DNA from: Cyrtodaria siliqua
Taxonomy: Eukaryota > Mollusca > Bivalvia > Adapedonta > Hiatellidae
Length of the DNA stretch: 64,000 nucleotides
Direction of reading: 5' to 3'
NCBI GenBank assembly: GCA_037043455.1
Contig: JAWPHD010001131.1
Span: 62,001 to 126,000, forward strand
The notes beneath the pieces are model-generated. The model saw only the letters and a list, made by a program, of their open reading frames with translations, was not told where the DNA came from and ran no database searches. Of this stretch, positions 55,816 to 64,000 are shown piece after piece. The position numbers were made by a program, and so were the translations under genes. Positions within the stretch are counted from its first letter, which is position 1, and each line of letters begins with the position of its first letter.

Positions 55816-55989
55816 ATGCGGCATAAATTACCGCATGTGATGGCGCTGGTATTGCTATGGGTACTTCTAGGATCAACATACTTAGTTTCGGCGACATTCT
55901 TAACTACAAGCCCGGATTCGAGTATGTGTACAGTCTCAATTCCACGATTGAACTCAAAAACCGTACACACATTCATTGCGAATGGAAAG
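55816..55989 (+). CDS. Gene B exon 1: signal peptide and N-terminus
   Basis: ATG at 55816, 58 codons. Signal peptide core MALVLLWVLLGSTYLVSA; a second in-frame ATG at 55840 has a better start context (GTGATGG) and would still leave a signal peptide. The mature start contains one cysteine (SSMCTVS) and a strand KTVHTFIANGK. Donor GTAACA, phase 0. Confidence 0.83.
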
Positions 55990-58900
55990 GTAACATTTAT
56001 TTATATACATTTTCATTCTACATGCCCAAAACATAAAACTGAATCTTCTATGCAACGGTATGAGCAGATCATAACAATTGTAAATTATGATAGATACACA
56101 AAACAGAACGTAATTGGTAAGTTTAAGGATTATGCTCATCACTTCAAAGTATTGAAATTGCACAAGGAATGGAGATCTCGCTGAACGTCTTTGTTAATCA
56201 GCGAATCAATTATTATGTTTGTTTTTATATTCGCAGATTGGATTTGCGAACATAGAAGACAATGATAACAGTCAAGAACTCTTATTGATGGTTCATGAGT
56301 TTACAATGACTTCACGCGATCAGCCTGGTATGTGCTTTCAGAAATCATATACTCAACCTTCTATTTTCAATAAATACATTGGAAATATTGGCTGATAAAA
56401 AATATATTACAAATGCATTTAGTTTTCGTAATTTGTATTCATTTGAAGAAAAAACAATTACTCGTGTAATGGCTTACATGTCAAACAATGTAAGCATCTC
56501 GCACTAACTGAGGGATTATTTTTAATGAAAACTCACCGGAATGAATTCAATATAATTTCCTATGGAATTTGTTTTGTTGATTGTCAATGCAATTTAAAAC
56601 GCTTAGTTCTAAAATTGACTAATGGAAACCTTAATTTCTCCTTCAAGAATGTTGGATGAATTTATTTTTCGTGAAATCACACAACGATAAATATACAATT
56701 ATACAGCTGTATTTCTTTTTTTTACGGATCAGCAATACCGCATATTTGCATTGAAATTAGAATGAAAATAATCGGACGTTTTGTGTTATGTTTTATTGAC
56801 TATACTATACTATTCTTTTAATTTATAGTGGTGTTTTTCAACGGTTATTTGCTACTGGTTGAACGTTTTAATTCAAAATGTACATACATTCTTGATTATA
56901 TAAATAGTTTCGCCATTTTTTTTTTGAAATTAACGACGAGGGAAACATTTGATTACTAGCAGTGTGTTGTTCAAATATAGTCACAACATTGTTTCTATAC
57001 TCATTGATGAACAAGTTCAATTAAAGTAGCTAACCCGCCAACATCAGTCACACTTTACAACACATGTAAAACGTGTCTAAATCTACCGACAACGAGGTAT
57101 ATAATTATATAACTTACATTTTGAGAATCTGAACTCTAAAGACACAATATAAACGGCCTTAACCAGCCATGCCAAACCTCAAAACAAGAGCGTAGAATTA
57201 AGGGGTACCAACTCATAAGTTGTTTTACGCATATTCTCTCACGGATATTTTAAGAACACGTGAATATATCAAAACGTTTAAGCGTCGCATATACATTAGT
57301 ATATGACCTGAACACCTGTATAGAGTTTTGATAAACGAATGTGTAGGTAATTTTGCTGTCAATTGGCGGGATAGTTTCTTTAGACACTTTCATGATTAAT
57401 ACAGTTCATTAGATAAGTTAATGTAATAATGTAATAAGTATGCTCTATTTTCAGAAATACATAGCCATGTTCTTAATTTCTCCGGCTGGTAAGTGTTTGC
57501 TTTACACATGCACACGACTGCACGAATGAATTCAAGCTTTGATAACGCAATATGTAATCAAGGCATTCGAGTCTGCAGAGACACGACTGTGCCGATCTTG
57601 TCCCCCTCAAACACACCTGTTGTATTACATATCTCTTCATACATAAGGACCTAGAACAAATGGTAATGCAGTGTGTTTTTAATGTTCTGAATGGTGTTTT
57701 ACGTCATTTTTAGCACATGTTAGGCCATATATAACGGTCGCCTTTTTGTAATAGAGGCTGACCACCACATTTATCCTGGGTAGAACCTGTATTCCTCCCG
57801 CCATCCGTAAGAATCGACACTAGTCGAGCTTCCGGTAGGAATCAAATCCGGAGAGGTGCTACGCGAGAACAATTTAGACACAGCGACTTTACTATCCAGG
57901 CCACGGAAGCACTCAGTAAAGGACTGTGACACAATGGAAATGGAATGGTTCAATTGTAAATGCATGAACGCTGTTTTTGTAAAAAAAAAAAAATACATTA
58001 AATATTGCATGAATCTGTTTATTAATATTAGATAATGTTTAAATTCATGATAAATACTAAAATTTGAATTTTGAAGATAACAATGCATGTTTCGAATTAT
58101 AGTTTGCCCGCTATTATTAAACCTTAACAGTGTCACTTTGATTATAGGTTTTCCTTTGAGATTACACGTCGCGGAGAAATTCTGAAACTGTACCATCCAC
58201 CAAACGAGGATGGTGAAGTTATTTCTACCAAAAAAGGTTTTGCAAGCATGCTATCTGCAAAATTACATCATCAAGATGAGGTAACGATAACAATTATATT
58301 TTTATTTCATATCTTTTATGTGTATAGGATTTGTGCTATAATTATGCGCTTGTTTTTCTCCATAACTTGCGCTTGTTCAAACATTAATATTAATTAGAAG
58401 AATATAGTAAAGCAAATTGCTTTTGCGTATAATTAACTGTTGATTATATAGCAGCAGTAATATATTAAAACATATAGTAAAATAAGATGAAAAGGAAAAC
58501 TCAGCATTTTATTTAATTATATGCAAGCAGGTTTAAAGTTAAAATGAAACTAAATAAATAAATCGAGACGATAGTTTTAATGCTTGATAAACACTTAAAG
58601 ATTGCCATGTGTCCCTTTAAGAAGTGTTACGTGTCCATGATACTGACCTAAATGTGGGTATGTTTAACAATTGTATACAAATATTTAATACCTTAGAAGT
58701 TGTATAAGTTATATCCCAAATAAGTTGTTTTATTATATATCATAAAATATAACACTTTAGATTTTTTTACTAAAAAATTAAAATTTGGAGTGTGGGCCGT
58801 GTAAACAATGTATCTGCTTCATTTGTTCATTTAAACAAGAGCGTCAATGACACAGATCGACTATTGTACGGTCACGTGACGCTACGTCACTGACACAGAT

Positions 58901-61900
58901 CGACTATTGTACGGTCACGTGACGCTGTGTCACTGACACATATCGACTAGTGCACGGTAAAGTGCCGCTGAGTCACTGACACATATCGAATATAGCACGG
59001 TCACTTGACGCTGCGCCACTGACACATATCGAATATAGCACGGTCACTTGACGCTGCGCCACTGACACATATCGCTATAGCACGGTCTCGTGTAGCTACG
59101 TCACTGACATAGATCCACTATTGCGTGGTCACGTGACGCTGCGTCACTGTCACAGATCGACTAATGCACGGTAACGTGACGCTGCGTCACTGACACAGAT
59201 CGACTATTGCACGGTCAAGTGCCGCTGCATCACTGACACAGATCAACTATAGCACGGTCACGTGACGCTGCGTCACTGACACAGATCGACTATTGTACTG
59301 TCATGTGACGCTGCGTCACTGACACATATCGACTATTGTACTGTCACGTGACGCTGCGTCACTGACACAGATCGACTAATATAAGGTCACGTGACGCTGC
59401 GTGACTGACACATATCGACTATTGTATGGTCACGGGACGCTGCGTCACTGACACAGATCCACTATTGTACGGTCACGGAACGCTGCGTCACTGACACAGA
59501 TCGACTATTGTACGGTCACGTGACGCTGCGTCACTGACACAGATCGACTATTGTACGGTCACGTGACGTTACGTCACTGACACAGATCGACGTGACGCTG
59601 CGTTACTGGCACAGTACGACTATTGCACGGTCACATGACGCTGCGGCACTGACACATATCAACTAGTGTACGGTCACGTGACGTTGCGTCACTGACACAT
59701 ATCTACTATTGCATGGTAATGTGACGCTGCGTCACTGACACAAATCGACTAGTGCACGGTCAAGTGCCGCTGCGTCACTGACATATATCGACTATAGCAC
59801 GGTCACGTGAAGCTGCGTCACTGACACATATCGACTATAGCACGGTCTCGTGACGCTGCGTCACTGACACATATCGACTAATGCACGGTAACGTGACGCT
59901 GCGTCACTGACACAGATCGACTATTGCACGCACAAGTGCCGCTGCGTCATTGACACAGATCGACTATTGCACGGTCACGTGACGCTGCGTCACTGACACT
60001 TAATCGACTATAGCACGGTCTCGTGACGCTGCGTCACTGACACAGATCGACTGTTGCACGGTAACGTGACGCTTTGCTGTTTTTAAAAAAAGCGCGCCAA
60101 TGACAAAGATGTACTATTGCTAAATTTACTATTGCACGGTCACGTGATGAACTATTGAACGTTTGGCATATTTCCAATGAGAATGGTCAAAACTATTTTA
60201 ATCACACTGCTTTTAGACCAATGAAAAACGCTTATATTTGATGATATATAATAATACATAATGATGTCTGTGTGTTATATTCCTTTATCAGATTGACCAT
60301 GAGAGCCATCCGAATGGCTGGCAATACAAGACATACGAGACTGGAAAAGAGGGTAAGAATTAATACAGTTTGATATACGTACATAATCATATATTTTTCC
60401 AAATTAGAACAAAAGTAAGAAAATAACAAGTTATCAGGCTTTCAATAGGTATGATATTTAAACCGATGTTCTGTTCTTTATATAATAATTATGAAAACAT
60501 AATCCATTGAAACGACTGCGGATAACACCACCAGAATTTATTTGTGTGACATAGTTTGCAGTGAAACTGGTTTATCTGCAGGAAGACGAACATACGTCGT
60601 GTTGTCAGTGTGTTTTTTATTTGGTGTTCTCAAAGTAGTGTATTTGTATTACTTTTATTATTGTCGATATAATTTGTATTATCAGGCCCACACAATTCGA
60701 CGTATACAGTGCGCAAGATCGCAGATGGACTAGAATATACAAAAACAAGACATGAATTCCAACACCCAGTTCCAAATGGAAATTCAACTTTTCTCAAGGC
60801 AAGTTTTATTTCCCTCACTAGATGAAGGTTGTTTTATCATCATATTTTGTTTTAGTTGTATACGTGTCTTTGCTGGAGCTGTCTGTTTTCTGAATAATTG
60901 CAATTGGATTTTGTTTGCTAAAATAGTGGTTAGTACCTATTGCTATATATGGGCTATACGAACAATATTAACTATGTGCTCAAACTAATATGTAATACAC
61001 GTTAATCCAAGGTATGAAAGCTACTGACTGCCTCTGCAGTAATTAGACAAAACATAATATATACTGTCAGGGAATGGGCATGAACTCAGTGTCAAGCTTA
61101 ACAAGTGTGCTGTAGAGAGTATATCAACTATCATAGAAAAAACTGCTTTACTGATAATCTGTTTTCCTTGTCACTTTGTCCATAGGAGTAATTTCACTAA
61201 GAGTTCATTGAAGTAAAAGGATAGCATCACTGTAGGTCCAGTTTATCTTACTGTAGGAATGTTCTGTTCTCTCTTATCACTGTTAGCATATCACAATGAC
61301 TGTATTGTTATCCTTAAAATCACAACACATTTGTTTTACTATCATTTTATATGGAAAATGTTTATATGGAAAATACCACATGCCATTGGGTTAATTAGAC
61401 AATGTGTATCCTGATATCATATTATAGCACAAACAAAATGTATCGTATACATGGCGCAGCGATAATTTCTTTTTAAATTGACTCAATTGTTCTGCCGGTA
61501 TTTTGACTCCGATGTTGGTGAACTTGACACAGGCAAACTGGGTAACGTTGTAAATGAGACATTTGGCTGTTCTTTAGCGTTCTCATTTAAATGAAGTTCT
61601 GGGAGGGGTATTACATATTCACTGTCAGAAAAGACTTTGTCAATTATCTGTAGATCTGGGTCTAATGAAAACTGAGTTTTTTCATTTGATTTCATGATGT
61701 GATGGCGATTTCTACGGTAATACGCATCATTATTCGTTTTGATCGAATATGATCTCTCATTGTGTTTTTGAGTAACAATCGTAGGCTTCCACAAAACACG
61801 TTTTGGTGTTGAATCCTAACCTATTAAGGCATGCATTTATTCATTGTCATTATAATTTGCATATTTAATGCAAATTTCCTGTAACCTGGAATCTGTATCT

Positions 61901-63943
61901 TTTATTTCAGAGACTGGAATACCATGATAAATTAGAGGCAATTCACAGTGTGATGATTGAAGAACATTTTACCATCAATTATGTCTCGCAAAAAGGGTAC
62001 CACCATTATTCTACTACCTCATTTGTAAACAAATACCTTCGGATGAACTAAGGTTAAACTTATTATATCGTAAGCATATAATTCCATCTTTACTATATGA
62101 TTATAGTAACTGTGTTAATGGAAATATGTATTTGATCCATTCATACGTGTTGCTATAGTTTGAAGAAAGTGTGTTAAATAAACCTTAATTGCCATTAATT
62201 GTTAGTATTAAAAATGGAATGTAGTGTTCCTGTTTTACGAAACTATGCGCCTAAAACGCCTTTTTGTTTATTCACATTTTTCAGATTCGATCCCCACTAT
62301 GCAATGCGTCCTGTGAAATCGGTGGACACATTCTCCAATATAGGTATACATGTTATTCTAACCTTTCTTACACTGTCTTAGTTTTAATATTTATTGGTTT
62401 AAACTTGAAAGGAGGTATACTATATATGTGACACCTTTATCATACTCTACATTATTCTCCCGATAATATCCTATGGTAAATTAGAGTGTTCCGATTAGTC
62501 ATCTCTCACCCATCGACATCAATCTTCCTAGATTGGCTTGGTGGTTGAGGGCACTAAACAATACCCATTTAGCTTGTCGGAGTTGCTGTTTTTATGTTGC
62601 TGTTATTCGTATAGTAGATATCGTACGAATCAAATTTGTGTGGTTTTCATATTTCAATTTGCAGTTCTTCAGATACGTTTTGAATAGTTGAATATATTGT
62701 AAATACAGCAAAATGTAGGATCCACGAACGTTTTCTGTTACATTGTTGTTGTAATATAATAGTAACATGTTTCGCTGAACTATAATATATAAACGTTATA
62801 CTTTATATACATATATATATATAACTGACTGTTAACGGCCTTTTATTACCATCGACTATTTTATTTACCCTGCCACTAACTTTAAAACTATTACCATTAT
62901 ATTACTTACATTAATAGATCACATTATTTTGATTTTTATATTTTAATTCAGATGTTCCAGAAATGAGCACGATCACGACCGACTCACTTTGCTTTATTCA
63001 ACGTCGAACGTTCGATTTAAACAAAGAACGTCCAAACAGTCTTGAGAAAAGCGAACTGCATTATACACCTGTCGTAAGTTACAAGATGTGTTCAGCGTAA
63101 CACTTTTGTTTTGTAACTGAATCACATATCTTGACATTCTCGCCGAATATGTTCATTTTAATGTCGAGTCTAATGATTCCTTTGATATTAAATATTATGA
63201 CAGGAACTATTTTCTGTCAGTCCCTTTTGACGTTTTCAAAATCGAGGGGTTAGTGGAAAACTATTGTAACTATATATAAATAAGAAGACGATACAACAGT
63301 TTCACACTAAGCCCTCGAAATTATGCTACTGATAACAAAATAACCATCAAATTACATTGGGCAATAACTAGGTTAAATGAAGTTAAAGTTTCGCTTTTCG
63401 CACTCTGCACTTTCTGTTTCTACCATGTAAGATGGTATGACGTTTAATATCAGGCTCATAACAGGTTTCAAGTTATGCTTCGGTCAAGATATTTGGACGG
63501 AAGGACACAAAGGGCGGACGGACGGACAAAGCGGCGACGATATACTGATTTTACGTGAGAGCATAAAAACGTTCGAATATCAACATGTTTCTTTACCTAT
63601 AAAAGTAACATTGTGTTATAATGTATCATTGACTTGCCTTATATTTGTTGACCTTAGGTCAAAATACCATATATTAACCGCAAGACTACAAAATTAAAGT
63701 TGTTTGCTCTTTGCATGCAGGTTCAAGGTGACATACACACATTTTCTATGTGACGCTCCATGGATTAAAGCAACGTATATTTACAAATGTATATATATTG
63801 AATGCGTTATCCGTAACTAAATGATATTTACTTTCTGTTTAACCAGACCAACAAACGGCGCTATAAGACACCAGGCGACGTCAACATGGCTAAATCCTTT
63901 ATTACAGGCAATCTTACATGCGTGAGACAACAACCAGAAACAG
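55816..63943 (+). CDS. Gene B: large lipid transfer protein (vitellogenin N-domain), N-terminal part
   Basis: Span of a plus-strand gene. Exons: 55816-55989, 56237-56327, 57455-57488, 58148-58280, 60292-60352, 60686-60798, 61911-61996, 62285-62343, 62952-63073, 63847-63943. All junctions keep frame, giving 970 nt, about 323 residues, open at the window edge. Residues 1-26 are a signal peptide. Residues about 50-300 read like the N-sheet of large lipid transfer proteins: a G-E-I strand, then a KKGFASML segment (128-135) matching the family's NIKKGI-type strand, a STYTV strand after an N-glycosylation site (N168), a KTR segment and an IHSVMIEEHF strand. The family moves lipid between membranes and lipoproteins or stores it in yolk. 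Cysteines usual in vitellogenin N-sheets near the STYTV segment are not seen. Which member this is (vitellogenin-like, apolipophorin-like, MTP-like or other) cannot be told from this part. Confidence 0.8.
56237..56327 (+). CDS. Gene B exon 2
   Basis: Acceptor TATTCGCAG, donor GTATGT. Residues 59-88: IGFANIEDNDNSQELLLMVH followed by EFTMTSRDQP, an LL.V..F strand typical of the early lipid-transfer N-sheet. Phase 1 out. Confidence 0.83.
57024..57384 (+). mobile_element. MITE of the same family, copy 4, in gene B intron 2
   Basis: TTAAAGTAGCTAACCCGCCA to GGCGGGATAGTTTCTTTAGA. It ends 70 bases before the gene B microexon 3. Confidence 0.82.
57455..57488 (+). CDS. Gene B exon 3: 34-nt microexon
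   Basis: Acceptor CTATTTTCAG, donor GTAAGT; encodes EIHSHVLNFSG and the start of a Trp codon. Frame in (1) and out (2) fit both neighbours. Confidence 0.72.
57680..57915 (-). mobile_element. SINE-like repeat, type 5
   Basis: Minus-strand head near 57900 (CGTGGCCTGGATAGTAAAGT) with a decayed B-box, body with GGTTCTACCCAGGATAAATG, and end AAATGACGTAAAACACCATT. Fragments of its tail occur at 47643-47712, 34822-34870 and 23462-23510, and a related body at 53855-54005. Confidence 0.65.
58148..58280 (+). CDS. Gene B exon 4: lipid-transfer N-sheet
   Basis: Residues 100-144: WFSFEITRRGEILKLYHPPN and VISTKKGFASMLSAKLH. The G-E-I strand followed by K-K-G-hydrophobic strand is the signature stretch of vitellogenin-type N-domains. 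Acceptor GATTATAG, donor GTAACG, phase 0 out. Confidence 0.85.
58380..58620. mobile_element. MITE of TTAAAGGGACA family, left end missing
   Basis: Interior and right end (AGATTGCCATGTGTCCCTTT) match the family, but the left terminal repeat is absent. It lies in intron 4 of gene B, ahead of the 43-bp array. Confidence 0.75.
58841..60074. repeat. 43-bp minisatellite with E-box palindromes, about 28 copies
   Basis: Unit: GTCACTGACACAGATCGACT, ATTGCACGG, TCACGTGACGCTGC. Register is kept at 43 bases (e.g. ACAGATCGAC at 59281, ACATATCGAC at 59324), with one shortened unit near 59590. By eye about ten units carry exact GTCACGTGAC and about ten the odd palindrome GTGACGCTGCGTCAC. A degenerate tail runs to about 60150. 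It sits in intron 4 of gene B. Confidence 0.93.
60292..60352 (+). CDS. Gene B exon 5
   Basis: Acceptor CTTTATCAG, donor GTAAGA. Residues 145-164: HESHPNGWQYKTYETGKE. The tail YETGKEG corresponds to the place where vitellogenins usually have E.D..G.C; here there is no cysteine. Lies just after the 43-bp E-box array. Confidence 0.8.
60686..60798 (+). CDS. Gene B exon 6; GC donor
   Basis: Residues 165-202: HNSTYTVRKIADGLEYTKTR then HEFQHPVPNGNSTFLK. Two NST glycosylation motifs. The Y.V...DG....KTR pattern matches the N-sheet. The exon ends CTCAAG|GCAAGT, a second GC-AG intron in the window. Acceptor TTATCAG. Confidence 0.83.
61000..61640. other. Intron 6 of gene B, unassigned part
   Basis: AT-rich; nothing beyond the retroelement remnant at its right side. 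No exon recognised. Confidence 0.45.
61640..61800 (-). pseudogene. Ty3/Gypsy-like pol C-terminal remnant
   Basis: Minus-strand frame within 61483-61794 has WKPTIVTQKHNERSY followed by a YYRRNRHHI motif, the pattern found at the end of integrase regions in some Ty3/Gypsy polyproteins (K.NERSY.V.T...YRRNR.HI). No RT, RNase H or LTR is visible nearby, so it is an isolated, non-functional fragment in intron 6 of gene B, antisense to it. Confidence 0.55.
61911..61996 (+). CDS. Gene B exon 7
   Basis: Acceptor TTTATTTCAG, donor GTACCA. Residues 203-231: LEYHDKLEAIHSVMIEEHFT then INYVSQK. IHSVMIEEHF corresponds to the family's I..V...E.H.F strand. Phase 2 out. Confidence 0.83.
62285..62343 (+). CDS. 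Gene B exon 8
   Basis: Acceptor ATTTTTCAG, donor GTATAC. Residues 231-250: FDPHYAMRPVKSVDTFSNI. Phase 2 in, phase 1 out. Confidence 0.8.
62952..63073 (+). CDS. Gene B exon 9
   Basis: Acceptor TTAATTCAG, donor GTAAGT. Residues 250-291: STITTDSLCFIQRRTFDLNK then SLEKSELHYTPV. Phase 0 out. Probably the end of the N-sheet. Confidence 0.8.
63847..63943 (+). CDS. Gene B exon 10; last exon in window
   Basis: Acceptor TTTAACCAG, donor GTACGA. Residues 292-323: TNKRRYKTPGDVNMAKSFIT then GNLTCVRQQPET. Leaves in phase 1, so coding continues to the right. One NLT glycosylation motif. Confidence 0.8.
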
Positions 63944-64000
63944 GTACGATAAACCAGCTACATTGTATGATAGGGTAATACTATGGAAGTTTTAATATTT

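Noticed and set aside
57771..58196. 141-codon minus-strand frame
   Set aside because: Overlaps a SINE-like repeat and gene B exon 4 on the other strand; no domain.
58841..60074. Possible CRISPR array
   Set aside because: Continuous 43-bp units with point variation and no spacers, inside an intron.

Overview
This window is animal nuclear DNA: AT-rich, with small phase-consistent exons in long introns and many tRNA-headed SINEs, foldback elements and minisatellites. The repeat types (CCGT-rich interspersed repeats, TIR elements starting TTAAAGGGACA or CAGGGGCGTAGCTA) and the protein families suggest a lophotrochozoan, most likely a bivalve mollusc. That placement is inference; no rRNA or mitochondrial marker is present. 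There is no bacterial-type gene, operon or CRISPR array.

Two protein genes sit head to head, with start codons about 550 bp apart (55268 and 55816). Gene A runs leftwards on the minus strand from 55268 and leaves the window at 1683. I traced 40 coding exons by hand. Every junction keeps frame, giving 7,066 nt (about 2,355 residues) and still no stop codon. It encodes a secreted multidomain protein: signal peptide, acidic linker ending in a furin-like RVKR, EMI-like domain, Cys-rich modules, a classical EGF repeat, then a long run of fibronectin-III-like repeats marked by motifs such as VDTSPP, VDASPP, IDTSPP and IDLSPP.

Gene B runs rightwards on the plus strand from 55816 and leaves the window after 63943. 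Ten coding exons (about 323 residues) encode a signal peptide and the start of a large lipid transfer protein (vitellogenin/apolipoprotein-B/MTP superfamily), covering the N-terminal beta-sheet region.

Layout: 1-1682 is flanking intron with a SINE. 1683-33858 holds the FN3-like repeat exons and EGF exon of gene A. 34108-43989 holds its Cys-rich and EMI exons, interrupted by a 75-bp minisatellite (37108-39312) that copies the intron/exon boundary of exon 5. 43990-55197 is the 11-kb first intron, full of repeats (20-bp minisatellite at 47935-49245, several MITEs and SINEs). 55269-55815 is the shared promoter region. 55816-63943 is gene B, whose fourth intron carries about 28 copies of a 43-bp repeat built from two adjacent palindromes, one of them GTCACGTGAC.

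The most unusual signals are the two tandem arrays made from splice-site regions (a 55-bp unit copying a 5' splice site and the 75-bp unit copying a 3' splice site), the E-box palindrome array inside the lipid-transfer gene, two GC-AG introns, a patch of one FN3-like exon transplanted into a neighbouring intron, and a short motif shared by SINE-like repeats with different tRNA-like heads.
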